NCBI GenBank assembly: GCA_050299175.1
Contig: JBNKVM010000062.1
Coordinates: forward strand, 1 to 64,000
DNA length: 64,000 bases
Reading direction: 5' to 3'
From: JAPHTQ01 sp050299175
GTDB lineage: Bacteria > Pseudomonadota > Gammaproteobacteria > Thiohalomonadales > Thiohalomonadaceae
The notes under the pieces are model-generated. The model was not told the DNA's origin, ran no database searches, and was given only the letters and a program-made list of their open reading frames with translations. Below, one piece after another: positions 8,512 through 16,263 of this stretch; the first letter of the stretch is position 1; every line of letters begins with the position of its first letter. Position numbers and translations under genes: made by a program.

Positions 8512-8726
8512 ACGCAGACGTTTGCCAACGCTAAGTGCCTTAATCAGCAACCTTTCTCTGCCCAGCGAAAACTTCTGTAGCGCACGCTTTTTTGTGACGT
8601 TGTATACATGTTTTTTAGTTGTTAAATCTATTCTAATCCATTAATGTTCCGGCTGGATAAGCCTGACAACCCCGGTTCCAAATACATTTCTTCGGGGCAT
8701 GCGTTGAGTTGGGCAGGGAAGAGGTA

Positions 8727-9242
8727 ATGAATGGAACGATTAGACCTTTATGGTCACCCTATGTAGCAGGAGTCGTACTAGGGCTAGTACTGATCCTGAC
8801 CTTTATTCTGGTCGGTAATGGTGTAGGCGCTTCAGGCACCTTTGCCCGTATTGCTGCCGCAATCGGCATGCAGATCGCCCCCGAAACCACCCAGGCAAAT
8901 CACTACCTCGGCCGCATGGTTGCCAATGGCGCCAATCCCTTCGCCTCCTGGATCGTCCTCGAAGTCGTCGGCATCGCCATCGGCGCACTGCTCGCCGCAG
9001 CCAGCGCTGGTCGCTTCCGAATTCAATTGGATGGTGCAAAGAAAATCGGCCGGAACCGTCGTATTGCCCTCGCCCTGGCAGGCGGTGCGCTGGCAGGGTT
9101 CGGTTCACGCCTTGCCGCAGGTTGCACCAGTGGTATCGGCCTCTCCGCTACCGCCATGCTCGGAATCAGCGGTTTTGTTTTCCTCCTGGTATTTTTCCTC
9201 ACAGGTCTCGGTGTCAGTGCCCTGATGCGGAGGGTCTGGTGA
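8727..9242 (+). CDS. YeeE/YedE family membrane protein (first of pair)
   Basis: 171 residues from the ATG at 8727, which has AGGGA 7 bases upstream; a TTG at 8709 is less likely. Four or five hydrophobic segments. The stretch GFGSRLAAGCTSGIGLSATAMLG carries the conserved Cys of the sulfur-transport (YeeE/YedE) family. The family moves small sulfur species such as thiosulfate, or supports sulfur trafficking, across the inner membrane. The stop overlaps the start of the next gene by one base. The two half-length proteins resemble the PmpA/PmpB pair arrangement. Confidence 0.88.
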   Translation: MNGTIRPLWSPYVAGVVLGLVLILTFILVGNGVGASGTFARIAAAIGMQIAPETTQANHYLGRMVANGANPFASWIVLEVVGIAIGALLAAASAGRFRIQLDGAKKIGRNRRIALALAGGALAGFGSRLAAGCTSGIGLSATAMLGISGFVFLLVFFLTGLGVSALMRRVW

Positions 9243-9847
9243 TGGATTACGGCACAGCGGGTACCGCACTCACTTCAGGCATCCTGTTCGGTTACGTACT
9301 GGAGCAGGCTGGCTTCGCCTCACCCTGCAAACTCACCGCCCAGTTCCGCTTTGCCGACTGGTCGGTATTCAAGGTCATGTTCACCGCAATACTGGTCGCG
9401 GCCTCCGGCATCCTCCTGCTGCAACTCGACAACAGTTTCGGTTCGACCGGTTTCTATGTTCCGCGCACCGTACTGGGTGCGGTGATTGTTGGCGGCGCTC
9501 TCATTGGTGCCGGTTTTGCCATAGGTGGCTACTGTCCTGGGACCTCTGTCGTCGGCGCCATGTCCGGACGCATGGACGGCTTCATTTTTGCGGCGGGGAT
9601 GATCAGCGGTATCTGGATGTTCTCCGCCGTATACGATGCCGCCTGGTTACAGGCGATCCTGAATGCCGGCAAGGTCGAAGCAAAAACCCTCCCTGATCTG
9701 CTTGGTGTCTCACCCTGGTTAATTCTGCTGGCCATGACCACCATGGCCTGGGCTGGCTTCCGTTTCGGCAACAAACTCGAACAACGTAATAACGGCGTCT
9801 ACGACGCAGAGGCCATCACTCATCGTGATGGTCATCGCGGCGAATAA
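9242..9847 (+). CDS. YeeE/YedE family membrane protein (second of pair)
   Basis: 201 residues. The ATG at 9242 overlaps the previous stop by one base; an upstream reading from 9122 would overlap the preceding gene and is rejected. The protein is hydrophobic throughout and contains two candidate thiol sites: FASPCKL near residue 30 and IGGYCPGTSVVGAMSGRMDG near residue 97, the latter being the family's conserved Cys motif. Together with the first member it should form a two-part channel for a reduced sulfur compound, probably delivering to the rhodanese encoded downstream. Confidence 0.88.
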   Translation: MDYGTAGTALTSGILFGYVLEQAGFASPCKLTAQFRFADWSVFKVMFTAILVAASGILLLQLDNSFGSTGFYVPRTVLGAVIVGGALIGAGFAIGGYCPGTSVVGAMSGRMDGFIFAAGMISGIWMFSAVYDAAWLQAILNAGKVEAKTLPDLLGVSPWLILLAMTTMAWAGFRFGNKLEQRNNGVYDAEAITHRDGHRGE

Positions 9848-9875
9848 CGCTTCAGCTCTATCTGTGAGGAAAAGC

Positions 9876-10192
9876 ATGCAACACAACAAACGCAATAAAT
9901 ATCGTCGTCTGCTGGCCATCTCTGTTCCAACCTTGGCGGTGGGTATCCTGGGTGTCGCCCCCCTGCCAGCTCCGGTTTCGTCACTGCTGATCCCGGTTGC
10001 CATGGCACGTGGTGAGAATCCCTGCGCACCGATGACTCGTGGTGAAAATCCCTGCGCCCCGGCATCGCGCGGCGAGAATCCCTGCGCCCCGGCATCGCGT
10101 GGCAAAATCCCTGCGCACCGGCTTCACGTGGCGAGAATCCCTGCGCACCGGCCTCCCGTGGTGGAAACCCCTGCGCCCCAAGCAATCGATAG
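9876..10192 (+). pseudogene. Secreted Cys-repeat peptide (RGENPCAP repeats), frameshifted
   Basis: ATG at 9876 follows a GTGAGGA ribosome site. The N-terminus is basic and then hydrophobic, a likely signal or anchor segment ending near PVAMA. It then reads RGENPCAP repeats, each unit encoded by 30 bases and containing one Cys. Six units lie at 10008-10192. Unit 4 (10098-10126) has 29 bases, missing a G in the GGC-GAA junction, which throws the frame into KIPAHR... until a stop at 10257-10259. Restoring one base gives three more clean units ending in PSNR and a stop at 10190-10192. Either a recent inactivation, a programmed or slippage event, or a sequencing error. Function unknown; the context suggests sulfur or metal handling. 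Confidence 0.7.
10008..10192 (+). repeat. Six tandem 30-bp units encoding RGENPCAPxx
   Basis: Units start at 10008, 10038, 10068, 10098, 10127 and 10157. The core GAATCCCTGCGC is nearly invariant while third positions and the last two codons vary (MT, AS, AS, AS, AS, SN), which indicates selection on the peptide. Unit 4 is one base short. The units are contiguous, with no spacers. Confidence 0.9.
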
Positions 10193-10209
10193 CAGAAACG
10201 GTACGCCGC

Positions 10210-10905
10210 ATGGATTGCCCGGTTGTCGATTATCCGCAGTGGCTCAGATCCCTCGATGACGACGCTTTCGAGCTTGTCGCCGATGCAGCCGAACAGCTGT
10301 TGGCAATCCACAAGTCTTTAACCAACGATAACCTGACAGTACAAGGCGAGCTGTTCAGAGATCGTGTGGATGCGCCTATACATGCCTGGGCGCACTATCC
10401 GGCGGACGACTTTCGCGATCCAGAGAGCGGTGCCATGTTCTATTACCATGCACACGACCCTGAGGATTGGTCGCTCGATGAACACGGTCATTTCCACCTC
10501 TTTGTCCGTCCGAGCGCAAACGCCGATTTCACTCATGTTGCAGCCATCTCAATGAACGCCCATGGCATACCGCAAACGTTGTTTGCCACCAATGGCTGGG
10601 TGACCGATGAAAAAATGTTGCCTGTCGCTGAAGTGTTGCAGCTAGTGGAGAGTCGTTGGGAGATCCACCGCGCCCGTCCTTCATGGCTGGTTGTGCAGTG
10701 GCTGAATGCAATGCTCGAACTGATCCGTCCTTATATCCGCACGCTGCTGCAACGACGCGATCAACTGCTGCAATGGACAGCAGGAAAAGAAGCTAACGCC
10801 ACGATACTGGATGATCGCAACACCCACATTTTGAGTGAGCTGGCATTCGATTTTACAACCGTTTTAGAGACTGTACAGAAAGAAGCTATCGCCAGGATGG
10901 GATAG
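10210..10905 (+). CDS. Uncharacterised protein (possibly DUF6969 family)
   Basis: 231 residues from the ATG at 10210, chosen because upstream in-frame sequence is the out-of-frame reading of the Cys-repeat gene. No signal peptide and no transmembrane helix seen. Notable segments: HAWAHYPADDFRDPESGAMFYYHAHD, an Asp/His-rich DPEDWSLDEHGHFHLFVRP, and ISMNAHGIPQTLFATNGWVTDE. From memory the pattern resembles a family named DUF6969, but I could not check this. The His/Asp clusters could bind metal. It sits between the Cys-repeat gene and the rhodanese gene on the same strand, so it probably belongs to the sulfur operon. Confidence 0.7.
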   Translation: MDCPVVDYPQWLRSLDDDAFELVADAAEQLLAIHKSLTNDNLTVQGELFRDRVDAPIHAWAHYPADDFRDPESGAMFYYHAHDPEDWSLDEHGHFHLFVRPSANADFTHVAAISMNAHGIPQTLFATNGWVTDEKMLPVAEVLQLVESRWEIHRARPSWLVVQWLNAMLELIRPYIRTLLQRRDQLLQWTAGKEANATILDDRNTHILSELAFDFTTVLETVQKEAIARMG

Positions 10906-10975
10906 CGAACCAGAGTGTCTCACCACCTTATCATTGGTTTTGTTTAGTGAGTAGTACCATCAAAAGGAGTAGGAA

Positions 10976-11953
10976 ATGAAGTACAGAAAGGCACTTGTAT
11001 CACTGTTTGCACTGGGCGCGGTATTGGCACAAAGCGCACAGGCATCTGAAAAACTCTCCCCGGTAGTTGATGCGACATGGCTGAATGCCCACAAAAATGA
11101 AGTCATCATTCTCCAGGTCAGCGGTCCTGTTGAATCTTTTACCAAAGCACCTGTTGTCGAAAAGAAAGATGGCAAGCTGGTAGTAAAAAGTGTTTCCGGT
11201 CACGTCCCCGGCGCTAACTTCGTTGATTTCGGCAAGGTACGCGTCAATCGCGAAGTTAACGGTAAAATGGTCAAGAAGTTGATCCCGCTGAAAGCCGACT
11301 TCGAAAAACTGGCTCAGTCCTGGGGAGTTAACAAAAACTCCACCATCATCTTCGTCCCCGCAGGTCTGAACACCGCCGATGTCGATGAAGCAACCCGCCT
11401 TTACTGGCAGTTTAAATACTACGGTCAGCAAAACATGGCCATTCTTAACGGTGGTATGGCTGCCTGGTTGGCCGCAGGTTATCCGGCTGACACCAGCGCA
11501 CCCAAGAACAAAAAAGGTAACTGGGTTGCCACCGCTGAAGACAAAAGCATCATGGCTACCTATGCCGAAATCAAGGACGCGCTGAAAAAGAAAAATATTC
11601 AGCTGGCTGATGCCCGCCCGCAAAACCAGTACATGGGCGTATTCACCAAGAAAGGTGAACTCTCCGGTCACCTCGATGGTGCTAAAGACATTTCACCGGA
11701 TCTGATCACCACCGCAGATGGCGCTTCTGCCGACTTCCTGCCTTCAGACAGCTATAAGTCAATCATGGCGGCAAAAGGTCTGAATAGCGGTGCCGAAACC
11801 ATTGCCTACTGCAACACCGGGCACCTGGCTTCAGGTCTGTGGTTTGTTTCCCACGAAATCGTCGGTAACAAGAAAGCCAAGCTGTATGACGGTTCACTGG
11901 TGGAATACAGCCTGCTTGGTGGTGAGACCGTTAACCCTGCCAAATTGAACTAA
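10976..11953 (+). CDS. Periplasmic rhodanese-type sulfurtransferase
   Basis: 325 residues with a clear signal peptide (MKYRKALVSLFALGAVLAQSAQA) and a strong ribosome site AAAAGGAG. Two rhodanese domains: an N-terminal one (about 25-165, ending NGGMAAWLAAGYP) without a catalytic Cys at the usual place, and a C-terminal one (about 190-320) with the active loop YCNTGHLAS and Cys279. The enzyme should carry a persulfide on Cys279 and transfer sulfane sulfur in the periplasm. It is the last gene of the transporter/Cys-repeat block and is followed by a strong terminator, supporting a role with the YeeE-like pair. Confidence 0.9.
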   Translation: MKYRKALVSLFALGAVLAQSAQASEKLSPVVDATWLNAHKNEVIILQVSGPVESFTKAPVVEKKDGKLVVKSVSGHVPGANFVDFGKVRVNREVNGKMVKKLIPLKADFEKLAQSWGVNKNSTIIFVPAGLNTADVDEATRLYWQFKYYGQQNMAILNGGMAAWLAAGYPADTSAPKNKKGNWVATAEDKSIMATYAEIKDALKKKNIQLADARPQNQYMGVFTKKGELSGHLDGAKDISPDLITTADGASADFLPSDSYKSIMAAKGLNSGAETIAYCNTGHLASGLWFVSHEIVGNKKAKLYDGSLVEYSLLGGETVNPAKLN

Positions 11954-11983
11954 GCAACGACTAGCGTTTGCTGCATTCAGCAT

Positions 11984-12013
11984 AAAAAAGCCCGGGGTCA
12001 CCCGGGCTTTTTT
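11984..12013. terminator. Bidirectional intrinsic terminator
   Basis: A 13-base stem, AAAAAAGCCCGGG at 11984-11996 and its complement at 12001-12013, closes a 4-base loop and ends in six T on either strand. It lies between the convergent rhodanese gene and the DUF2802 gene that closes the flagellar cluster, and can stop transcription from both sides. Confidence 0.93.
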
Positions 12014-12031
12014 CATTACAACAGCCGTTCT

Positions 12032-12436
12032 TTATTCGCTACCAAGACGGTGCATCATCGCCACCAGTTCTGCCTCACCGCGTGACAGATCACAGACATC
12101 CATGATCTCTTCGATGGAGCTACCCTTTTGTGCCAGTTTGATCGCGTGGTCGAAAACACGCTCTTCCGGTTCCACATAGGCCATCTGGTCCTGGCGCACA
12201 CCCAGTTCCTGTTGCCGCTGTTGTAGTTGCCCCTGACCGCGCTCCAAACGGATCACTCGCTCGCCCACATGGACTGCTGCGTTACACAGCGCTCGTAGAT
12301 CGTTTTTCACTGTATCCAGTTGCTTTGCCTGCTTCTCTACTTGTCGCCGCGCTCGCATCGCAGCCAGCATCCAGAATACGGCAAGGATCGCCAGGCCAAT
12401 CGCCACCAGAGATAGATCTATCGTTGTGCCAAACAT
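12032..12436 (-). CDS. DUF2802 membrane-anchored coiled-coil protein
   Basis: 134 residues: one N-terminal hydrophobic helix (about 7-27), a long charged and Gln-rich helical stretch likely to be coiled coil (about 30-90), then a short C-terminal domain FDHAIKLAQKGSSIEEIMDVCDLSRGEAELVAMMHR that looks like a helix-turn-helix type fold. This is the DUF2802 pattern; in Pseudomonas a gene of this family also follows cheW. Last gene of the supercluster. Function unknown, probably related to motility or chemotaxis. Confidence 0.82.
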   Translation of the reverse strand: MFGTTIDLSLVAIGLAILAVFWMLAAMRARRQVEKQAKQLDTVKNDLRALCNAAVHVGERVIRLERGQGQLQQRQQELGVRQDQMAYVEPEERVFDHAIKLAQKGSSIEEIMDVCDLSRGEAELVAMMHRLGSE

Positions 12437-12451
12437 TTTTATGCCCCGTTC

Positions 12452-12628
12452 TCAGGCATAGTAATCGATGCCACCATCGCCGTTGTCCTCGTCGTTATCT
12501 TTCTCATCGTCGTACGGATGTTCCTGTTTTTCATCACGATGCTGTTTCTTTCCTCTTTCCTCTATCGCCCTGTCCTGTGGCACAGGTGGAATGACCGGAT
12601 TCGGCGGGATGCGGTTGATATCCGCCAT
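12452..12628 (-). CDS. Small charged protein between cheW and the DUF2802 gene
   Basis: 58 residues, starting 10 bases after the cheW stop with GCAGGA as ribosome site and ending 15 bases before the DUF2802 start. The N-terminus is Pro-rich (MADINRIPPNPVIPPVPQ), the middle is basic and Lys/Glu/His-rich (ERGKKQHRDEKQEHP), and the C-terminus is strongly acidic (DDEKDNDEDNGDGG) ending in IDYYA. No membrane segment. Probably intrinsically disordered. The tight operon spacing on both sides and the ribosome site support it as real. Conservation is untested. Confidence 0.65.
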   Translation of the reverse strand: MADINRIPPNPVIPPVPQDRAIEERGKKQHRDEKQEHPYDDEKDNDEDNGDGGIDYYA

Positions 12629-12638
12629 TGTCCTGCGG

Positions 12639-13115
12639 CTATTCCGCCGCCTCTCCGGTCAGTTCTTCGTGAGTAAACATCTTTTCCATATCCAGCAGAA
12701 TCAGCAACTCGTCATTCTGATTGGAGACACCGTGAATATACTTTGAACTTTCATCGTTACCGACATTGGGCGCATATTCGATTTCCGATTCACGCAGATC
12801 GGCCACCTGGGCCACACTGTCGACGACGATGCCCAATACCTGCTCGTCCATCTCAATGACCACGATACGGGTTGACTCATCGGTTTCCTTCTCACCGAGC
12901 CCAAGCCGCTTACGTGTATCGACCACGGTCACCACATTACCGCGTAAATTGATAATGCCCAACACGTAGTCCGGGGCACCCGGGACAGGAGCAATCTCGG
13001 TATTCTTGAGCACTTCCCGAACCAGCAGCACATTGACCCCATATTTCTCATCTTCGAGAAAAAAGGTGACCCATTCGCTAACCGGTTCGTTGCTGAGTGT
13101 GTCTTCTTCTTGCAT
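12639..13115 (-). CDS. cheW: Chemotaxis coupling protein CheW
   Basis: 158 residues spanning a complete CheW domain, linking chemoreceptors to CheA. Visible hallmarks: WVTFFLEDEKYGVNVLLVREVL, the PDYVLGIINLRGNVVTVVDTRKRLG core with the receptor-binding Arg/Gly region, and MDEQVLGIVVDSVAQV. It follows the ParP-like gene on the same strand, as in Pseudomonas cluster order. Confidence 0.95.
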   Translation of the reverse strand: MQEEDTLSNEPVSEWVTFFLEDEKYGVNVLLVREVLKNTEIAPVPGAPDYVLGIINLRGNVVTVVDTRKRLGLGEKETDESTRIVVIEMDEQVLGIVVDSVAQVADLRESEIEYAPNVGNDESSKYIHGVSNQNDELLILLDMEKMFTHEELTGEAAE

Positions 13116-13147
13116 GGTTTGACCTCTGTCTATGTGTCGCGCCCAAT

Positions 13148-13879
13148 TCAGGCGCTACCCTCATCCTGAGGTATATCTTCCAGTCCAGTCGCCAGCATAT
13201 CGGCAAAGGCTGGCGGATCGATGATTGCGCACATGTGTTCGATTACCGTGCCAGCCAACCAACGACGCTTAGTTCGACTACTGCGCCACTTCACCTGATC
13301 ATGATTGAGGGTAATCACCTGATCGACGCTATCGCAGGCCAATCCCCATTGTCCACCACCGATGAACACAATACGGTTGAGCCGTTCGTGCTGATCATCA
13401 CTTAAATGTGTCAGACGATCTTCCGGCAATACCAGTTGCGCGGTATCGATAATCGGCACACTGCGCTCCCGATATGTCATTAACCCAAGATACCAGTCGA
13501 TGTGTCCCGGCATTGGTGTCACTTTCTCACTATGCCAAACCTGAATACCGCTTAATTCTGAAAGCGGAACCGCCAGGGTCAGACCGGCGGTAGTAAATAA
13601 CAGTGCCTGGAATTCATTCTCTGCCCACTCGGGCTTACCATCGCTGCGTACCTGTGTGTCCTGTTGCAGTGGTTGCTCGATCACATCGGGCACTTCCAGC
13701 GGAACGACCATGGTCGGTGCAATCACTGGCGCTTCGATGATCGGTTCTGCCACAACATTAACTTTGCTTACAGATTCCTGCGCTTGCTGTTGTATTTCTG
13801 GCTCGTCATTGAGCAATGCCTCAAAGTAGGCACTCAGTGCTTCGTTCTGTTCGATGACAGATGCACGCTTACCGTTCAT
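13148..13879 (-). CDS. CheW-domain protein, ParP-like array anchor
   Basis: 243 residues: an acidic, Val/Pro-rich variable N-terminal half (about 1-90) followed by a divergent CheW-like domain (QALLFTTAGLTLAVPLSELSGIQ... YLGLMTYRERSVPIIDTAQLVLPE). Position directly after the parC-type ATPase, overlapping it by 4 bases (ATGA), matches ParP, which in Vibrio couples CheA and receptors to ParC at the cell pole. Function by context; a second ordinary coupling protein is the alternative. Confidence 0.8.
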   Translation of the reverse strand: MNGKRASVIEQNEALSAYFEALLNDEPEIQQQAQESVSKVNVVAEPIIEAPVIAPTMVVPLEVPDVIEQPLQQDTQVRSDGKPEWAENEFQALLFTTAGLTLAVPLSELSGIQVWHSEKVTPMPGHIDWYLGLMTYRERSVPIIDTAQLVLPEDRLTHLSDDQHERLNRIVFIGGGQWGLACDSVDQVITLNHDQVKWRSSRTKRRWLAGTVIEHMCAIIDPPAFADMLATGLEDIPQDEGSA

Positions 13880-14679
13880 TTCTGCTGTACCGCTGCAACA
13901 TTGGTTTCCGCCTGTGGTTGTCCGGTCAGTGTATCCAGCAGTTCCGCATAGGCGATCGATCCACGAGTATGGGCATTGAGATAACTCAGTGGCATACCCT
14001 GCCGACTCGCTTCACGAAACTGGGTATCGACCGGGATCACCCCCTTCCAGGTTTCGTCAGGATGCTCTTCGCGCAGGTTACGCAAACTTTCAAGGGACGC
14101 ACGGGTACGCCGATCAAACATGGTCGGCACGATTGTATAGTCCAGCGGTTGCTTGCGGGCACGCAGAATCATACTCAGCGTGTGCAACATCCGCTCCAGT
14201 CCTTTCAGTGCCAGAAATTCCGTCTGTACCGGGATCAAAAGGCGATTACTGGCGGCCAGGGCATTGACCATTAACACACCGAGTACCGGTGGGCAGTCAA
14301 TAAAGACATGATCGTAACCACCGGCCAGTTTCAGGATCGCACGGGCCAGCACCAGCCCCATGCCTTCACGACTACCGAGCTGACGATCCAGTGTTGCCAG
14401 TGCAGTGGAAGCCGGCATAAGGAAAAGGTTCTCGACCCTTGTAGCTACCACCACGTCCTCTGGCGCAACCTGCTGCCCGGCATTATTCAGAAACAGGGAG
14501 TAGACACTGGTTTCGATGTTATCCGGATCTAAACCGAAATAGGTGGTCAATGAGCCATGCGGATCGAGATCAACCATCAGCACCTTTTCTCCGCGCTGCG
14601 TCAGCAGCCCGGAGAGGGTAACCGCGGTGGTTGTCTTGCCGACACCGCCCTTCTGATTGGCTATCGACCAGATCTGCAT
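13876..14679 (-). CDS. ParA-family ATPase, ParC-type polar organiser of chemotaxis
   Basis: 267 residues with the deviant Walker A motif QKGGVGKTTT (residues 9-18), Walker A' in LMVDLDPHGSLT, and VFIDCPPVLG as Walker B. This is a Soj/ParA-like dimeric ATPase. Being inside a che operon between motD and the ParP-like gene, it is the ParC type that places chemotaxis arrays at the pole, not a chromosome-partition ParA; no parB or parS is nearby. It overlaps the motD stop by one base. Confidence 0.88.
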   Translation of the reverse strand: MQIWSIANQKGGVGKTTTAVTLSGLLTQRGEKVLMVDLDPHGSLTTYFGLDPDNIETSVYSLFLNNAGQQVAPEDVVVATRVENLFLMPASTALATLDRQLGSREGMGLVLARAILKLAGGYDHVFIDCPPVLGVLMVNALAASNRLLIPVQTEFLALKGLERMLHTLSMILRARKQPLDYTIVPTMFDRRTRASLESLRNLREEHPDETWKGVIPVDTQFREASRQGMPLSYLNAHTRGSIAYAELLDTLTGQPQAETNVAAVQQK

Positions 14680-15494
14680 TATCCAGCCTCCCTCAGTGAG
14701 GGATCGACCTGATCCCTATCCTGCGAATGCTTGCCACGATCATCCTTGCGAATCACCAACACCACGCGACGGTTTTTGCGCCGTCCTTCCGGTGTAGCGT
14801 TATCGGCAACAGGACGATACTCGCCGTAGCCGATCGCGGCCATTCGTTCTGGCTGCACATCGGCATTCATAAACAGGTGCACCACACTGGCAGCACGCGC
14901 CGCCGACAACTCCCAGTTGGAGGGGTAAAGTTGATTGTTGATCGGCAGATTGTCGGTAAAGCCTTCGACCTGGATCGGATTGGAATAACGTTTCAGGGTT
15001 GCCGCCAGACGACGCAAAACCGGGACGGCATCATCTTCCAGCTCAGCGCTACCGATATCGAACAGCAGGCTGGTGTTGATCTCGATTTCGATCCAGTTGT
15101 CATTGCGGGTAATGTTGATCAGATCCTTGTCGATCATCGGCTGCAGCTGTTTCTCGAAATCGTCAGCGATCTCGCCCAGCGTGGCATCGTTGGTTCCAGT
15201 CTTGGGCAAATCCACCACACTCTGCGGCCCACTCGAGGGATTTTCCGGCTTAATCAATGCGGTGGGATCACCGGTTACCGTGGCATTAGGCAGTTGAATC
15301 GGTTGCAACACCTTGGGCTGCTCATTGAATGCCTGCACCAGAGTATCGGAAAGAACGCGATATTTGCCTTCATTGACTGAGGAGATGGCGTACATGACCA
15401 CGAAAAAAGCGAACAGCAGGGTAATGAAATCCGCATAGGAGATCATCCAGCGTTCCAGATTTTCGTGATCCATTTGTTTCCGCTTGCGCGCCAT
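14679..15494 (-). CDS. motD: Flagellar stator protein MotD (MotB-like)
   Basis: 271 residues: N-terminal basic segment, one transmembrane helix (ERWMISYADFITLLFAFFVVMYAIS) with the proton-binding Asp in SYADF, and a C-terminal OmpA/MotB peptidoglycan-binding domain (VEGFTDNLPINNQLYPSNWELSAARAASV). Partner of MotC in a proton-driven stator. Linked to motC with a 26-base gap. The second stator pair motAB is encoded 20 kb away. Confidence 0.93.
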   Translation of the reverse strand: MARKRKQMDHENLERWMISYADFITLLFAFFVVMYAISSVNEGKYRVLSDTLVQAFNEQPKVLQPIQLPNATVTGDPTALIKPENPSSGPQSVVDLPKTGTNDATLGEIADDFEKQLQPMIDKDLINITRNDNWIEIEINTSLLFDIGSAELEDDAVPVLRRLAATLKRYSNPIQVEGFTDNLPINNQLYPSNWELSAARAASVVHLFMNADVQPERMAAIGYGEYRPVADNATPEGRRKNRRVVLVIRKDDRGKHSQDRDQVDPSLREAG

Positions 15495-15520
15495 GTTTTA
15501 CACTCGCCACGTTGCCGAAC

Positions 15521-16261
15521 TTAATGCAGGAAACCCTGCAACTTGGTTTCGATATTGCGCGGATTGTCTCCCTCGGCAATAGAGACAATGCCTTCAATCA
15601 GCATGTAGCGGAACTGGCTTTGTGCCTGCGCCAAACTTTTCAATTTATTACCGATCGGCAGCAGGATCAGGTTGGCCAGACCGACACCGTAAATGGTAGC
15701 GACAAAGGCCACCGCAATTCCGTGTCCCAGCTTGGACGGATCGGTTAGATTCTCCATCACCTGAATCAAGCCCAATACCGCACCGATGATCCCCAGTGTC
15801 GGGGTATAACCGCCCATGCTGTCATAGAGACGCGCCGCACTCATATCATGGTGCTCGCGAGTGTCGGCATCCACCTCAAGGATGTTGCGCATCACTTCCG
15901 GCTCGTTGCCATCCACCAGCAGTTGAAGCCCTTTGCGGGCAAAATCGTCCTCTTCCGTATCGGAGGCGGCTTCCAGTCCCAGCAGCCCTTCCTTGCGGGC
16001 GATGTTGCTCCAACTGACGATCTTGCCGATGGCCTCATCGGAGAGCAGGCGTGGCGGTCTGAATACCCAATAAAGCATACGTATCGCATGCATAAAGATG
16101 GTAATCGGCGACTGCAACATGATCGCACCAAGGGAACCACCGGCGACGATGATCAATGCCGGTCCGTTGATTAACGAACTGGCGTGCCCCCCCTCGAGAA
16201 ATTGCCCGCCAAGGATGGCGGCAATACCGAGAAACGCGCCGATGAGGCTGAGGAAATCCAT
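15521..16261 (-). CDS. motC: Flagellar stator protein MotC (MotA-like)
   Basis: 246 residues with four hydrophobic segments: about 4-20, 30-48, 145-165 and 178-195. The large cytoplasmic loop carries the usual charged residues (WSNIARKEGLLGLE). YTPTLGIIGAVLGLIQVMENLTDPSKLG is the typical MotA-family Pro-containing loop and helix. It starts 2 bases after the cheB stop. Forms the ion channel with MotD. Confidence 0.93.
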   Translation of the reverse strand: MDFLSLIGAFLGIAAILGGQFLEGGHASSLINGPALIIVAGGSLGAIMLQSPITIFMHAIRMLYWVFRPPRLLSDEAIGKIVSWSNIARKEGLLGLEAASDTEEDDFARKGLQLLVDGNEPEVMRNILEVDADTREHHDMSAARLYDSMGGYTPTLGIIGAVLGLIQVMENLTDPSKLGHGIAVAFVATIYGVGLANLILLPIGNKLKSLAQAQSQFRYMLIEGIVSIAEGDNPRNIETKLQGFLH

Positions 16262-16263
16262 GA

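Noticed and set aside
8512..8726. Vegetative promoter before the YeeE-like pair (TTGTTA with TAATGT)
   Set aside because: Spacing of 17 is right but both hexamers match poorly, so the assignment would be arbitrary.
10008..10192. CRISPR-like look of the 30-bp repeats
   Set aside because: Units are contiguous with no spacers and encode a periodic peptide in frame; no cas genes.
13876..14679. Chromosome-partition ParA
   Set aside because: No parB or parS nearby, and the gene is embedded in a che operon; ParC-type function fits better.
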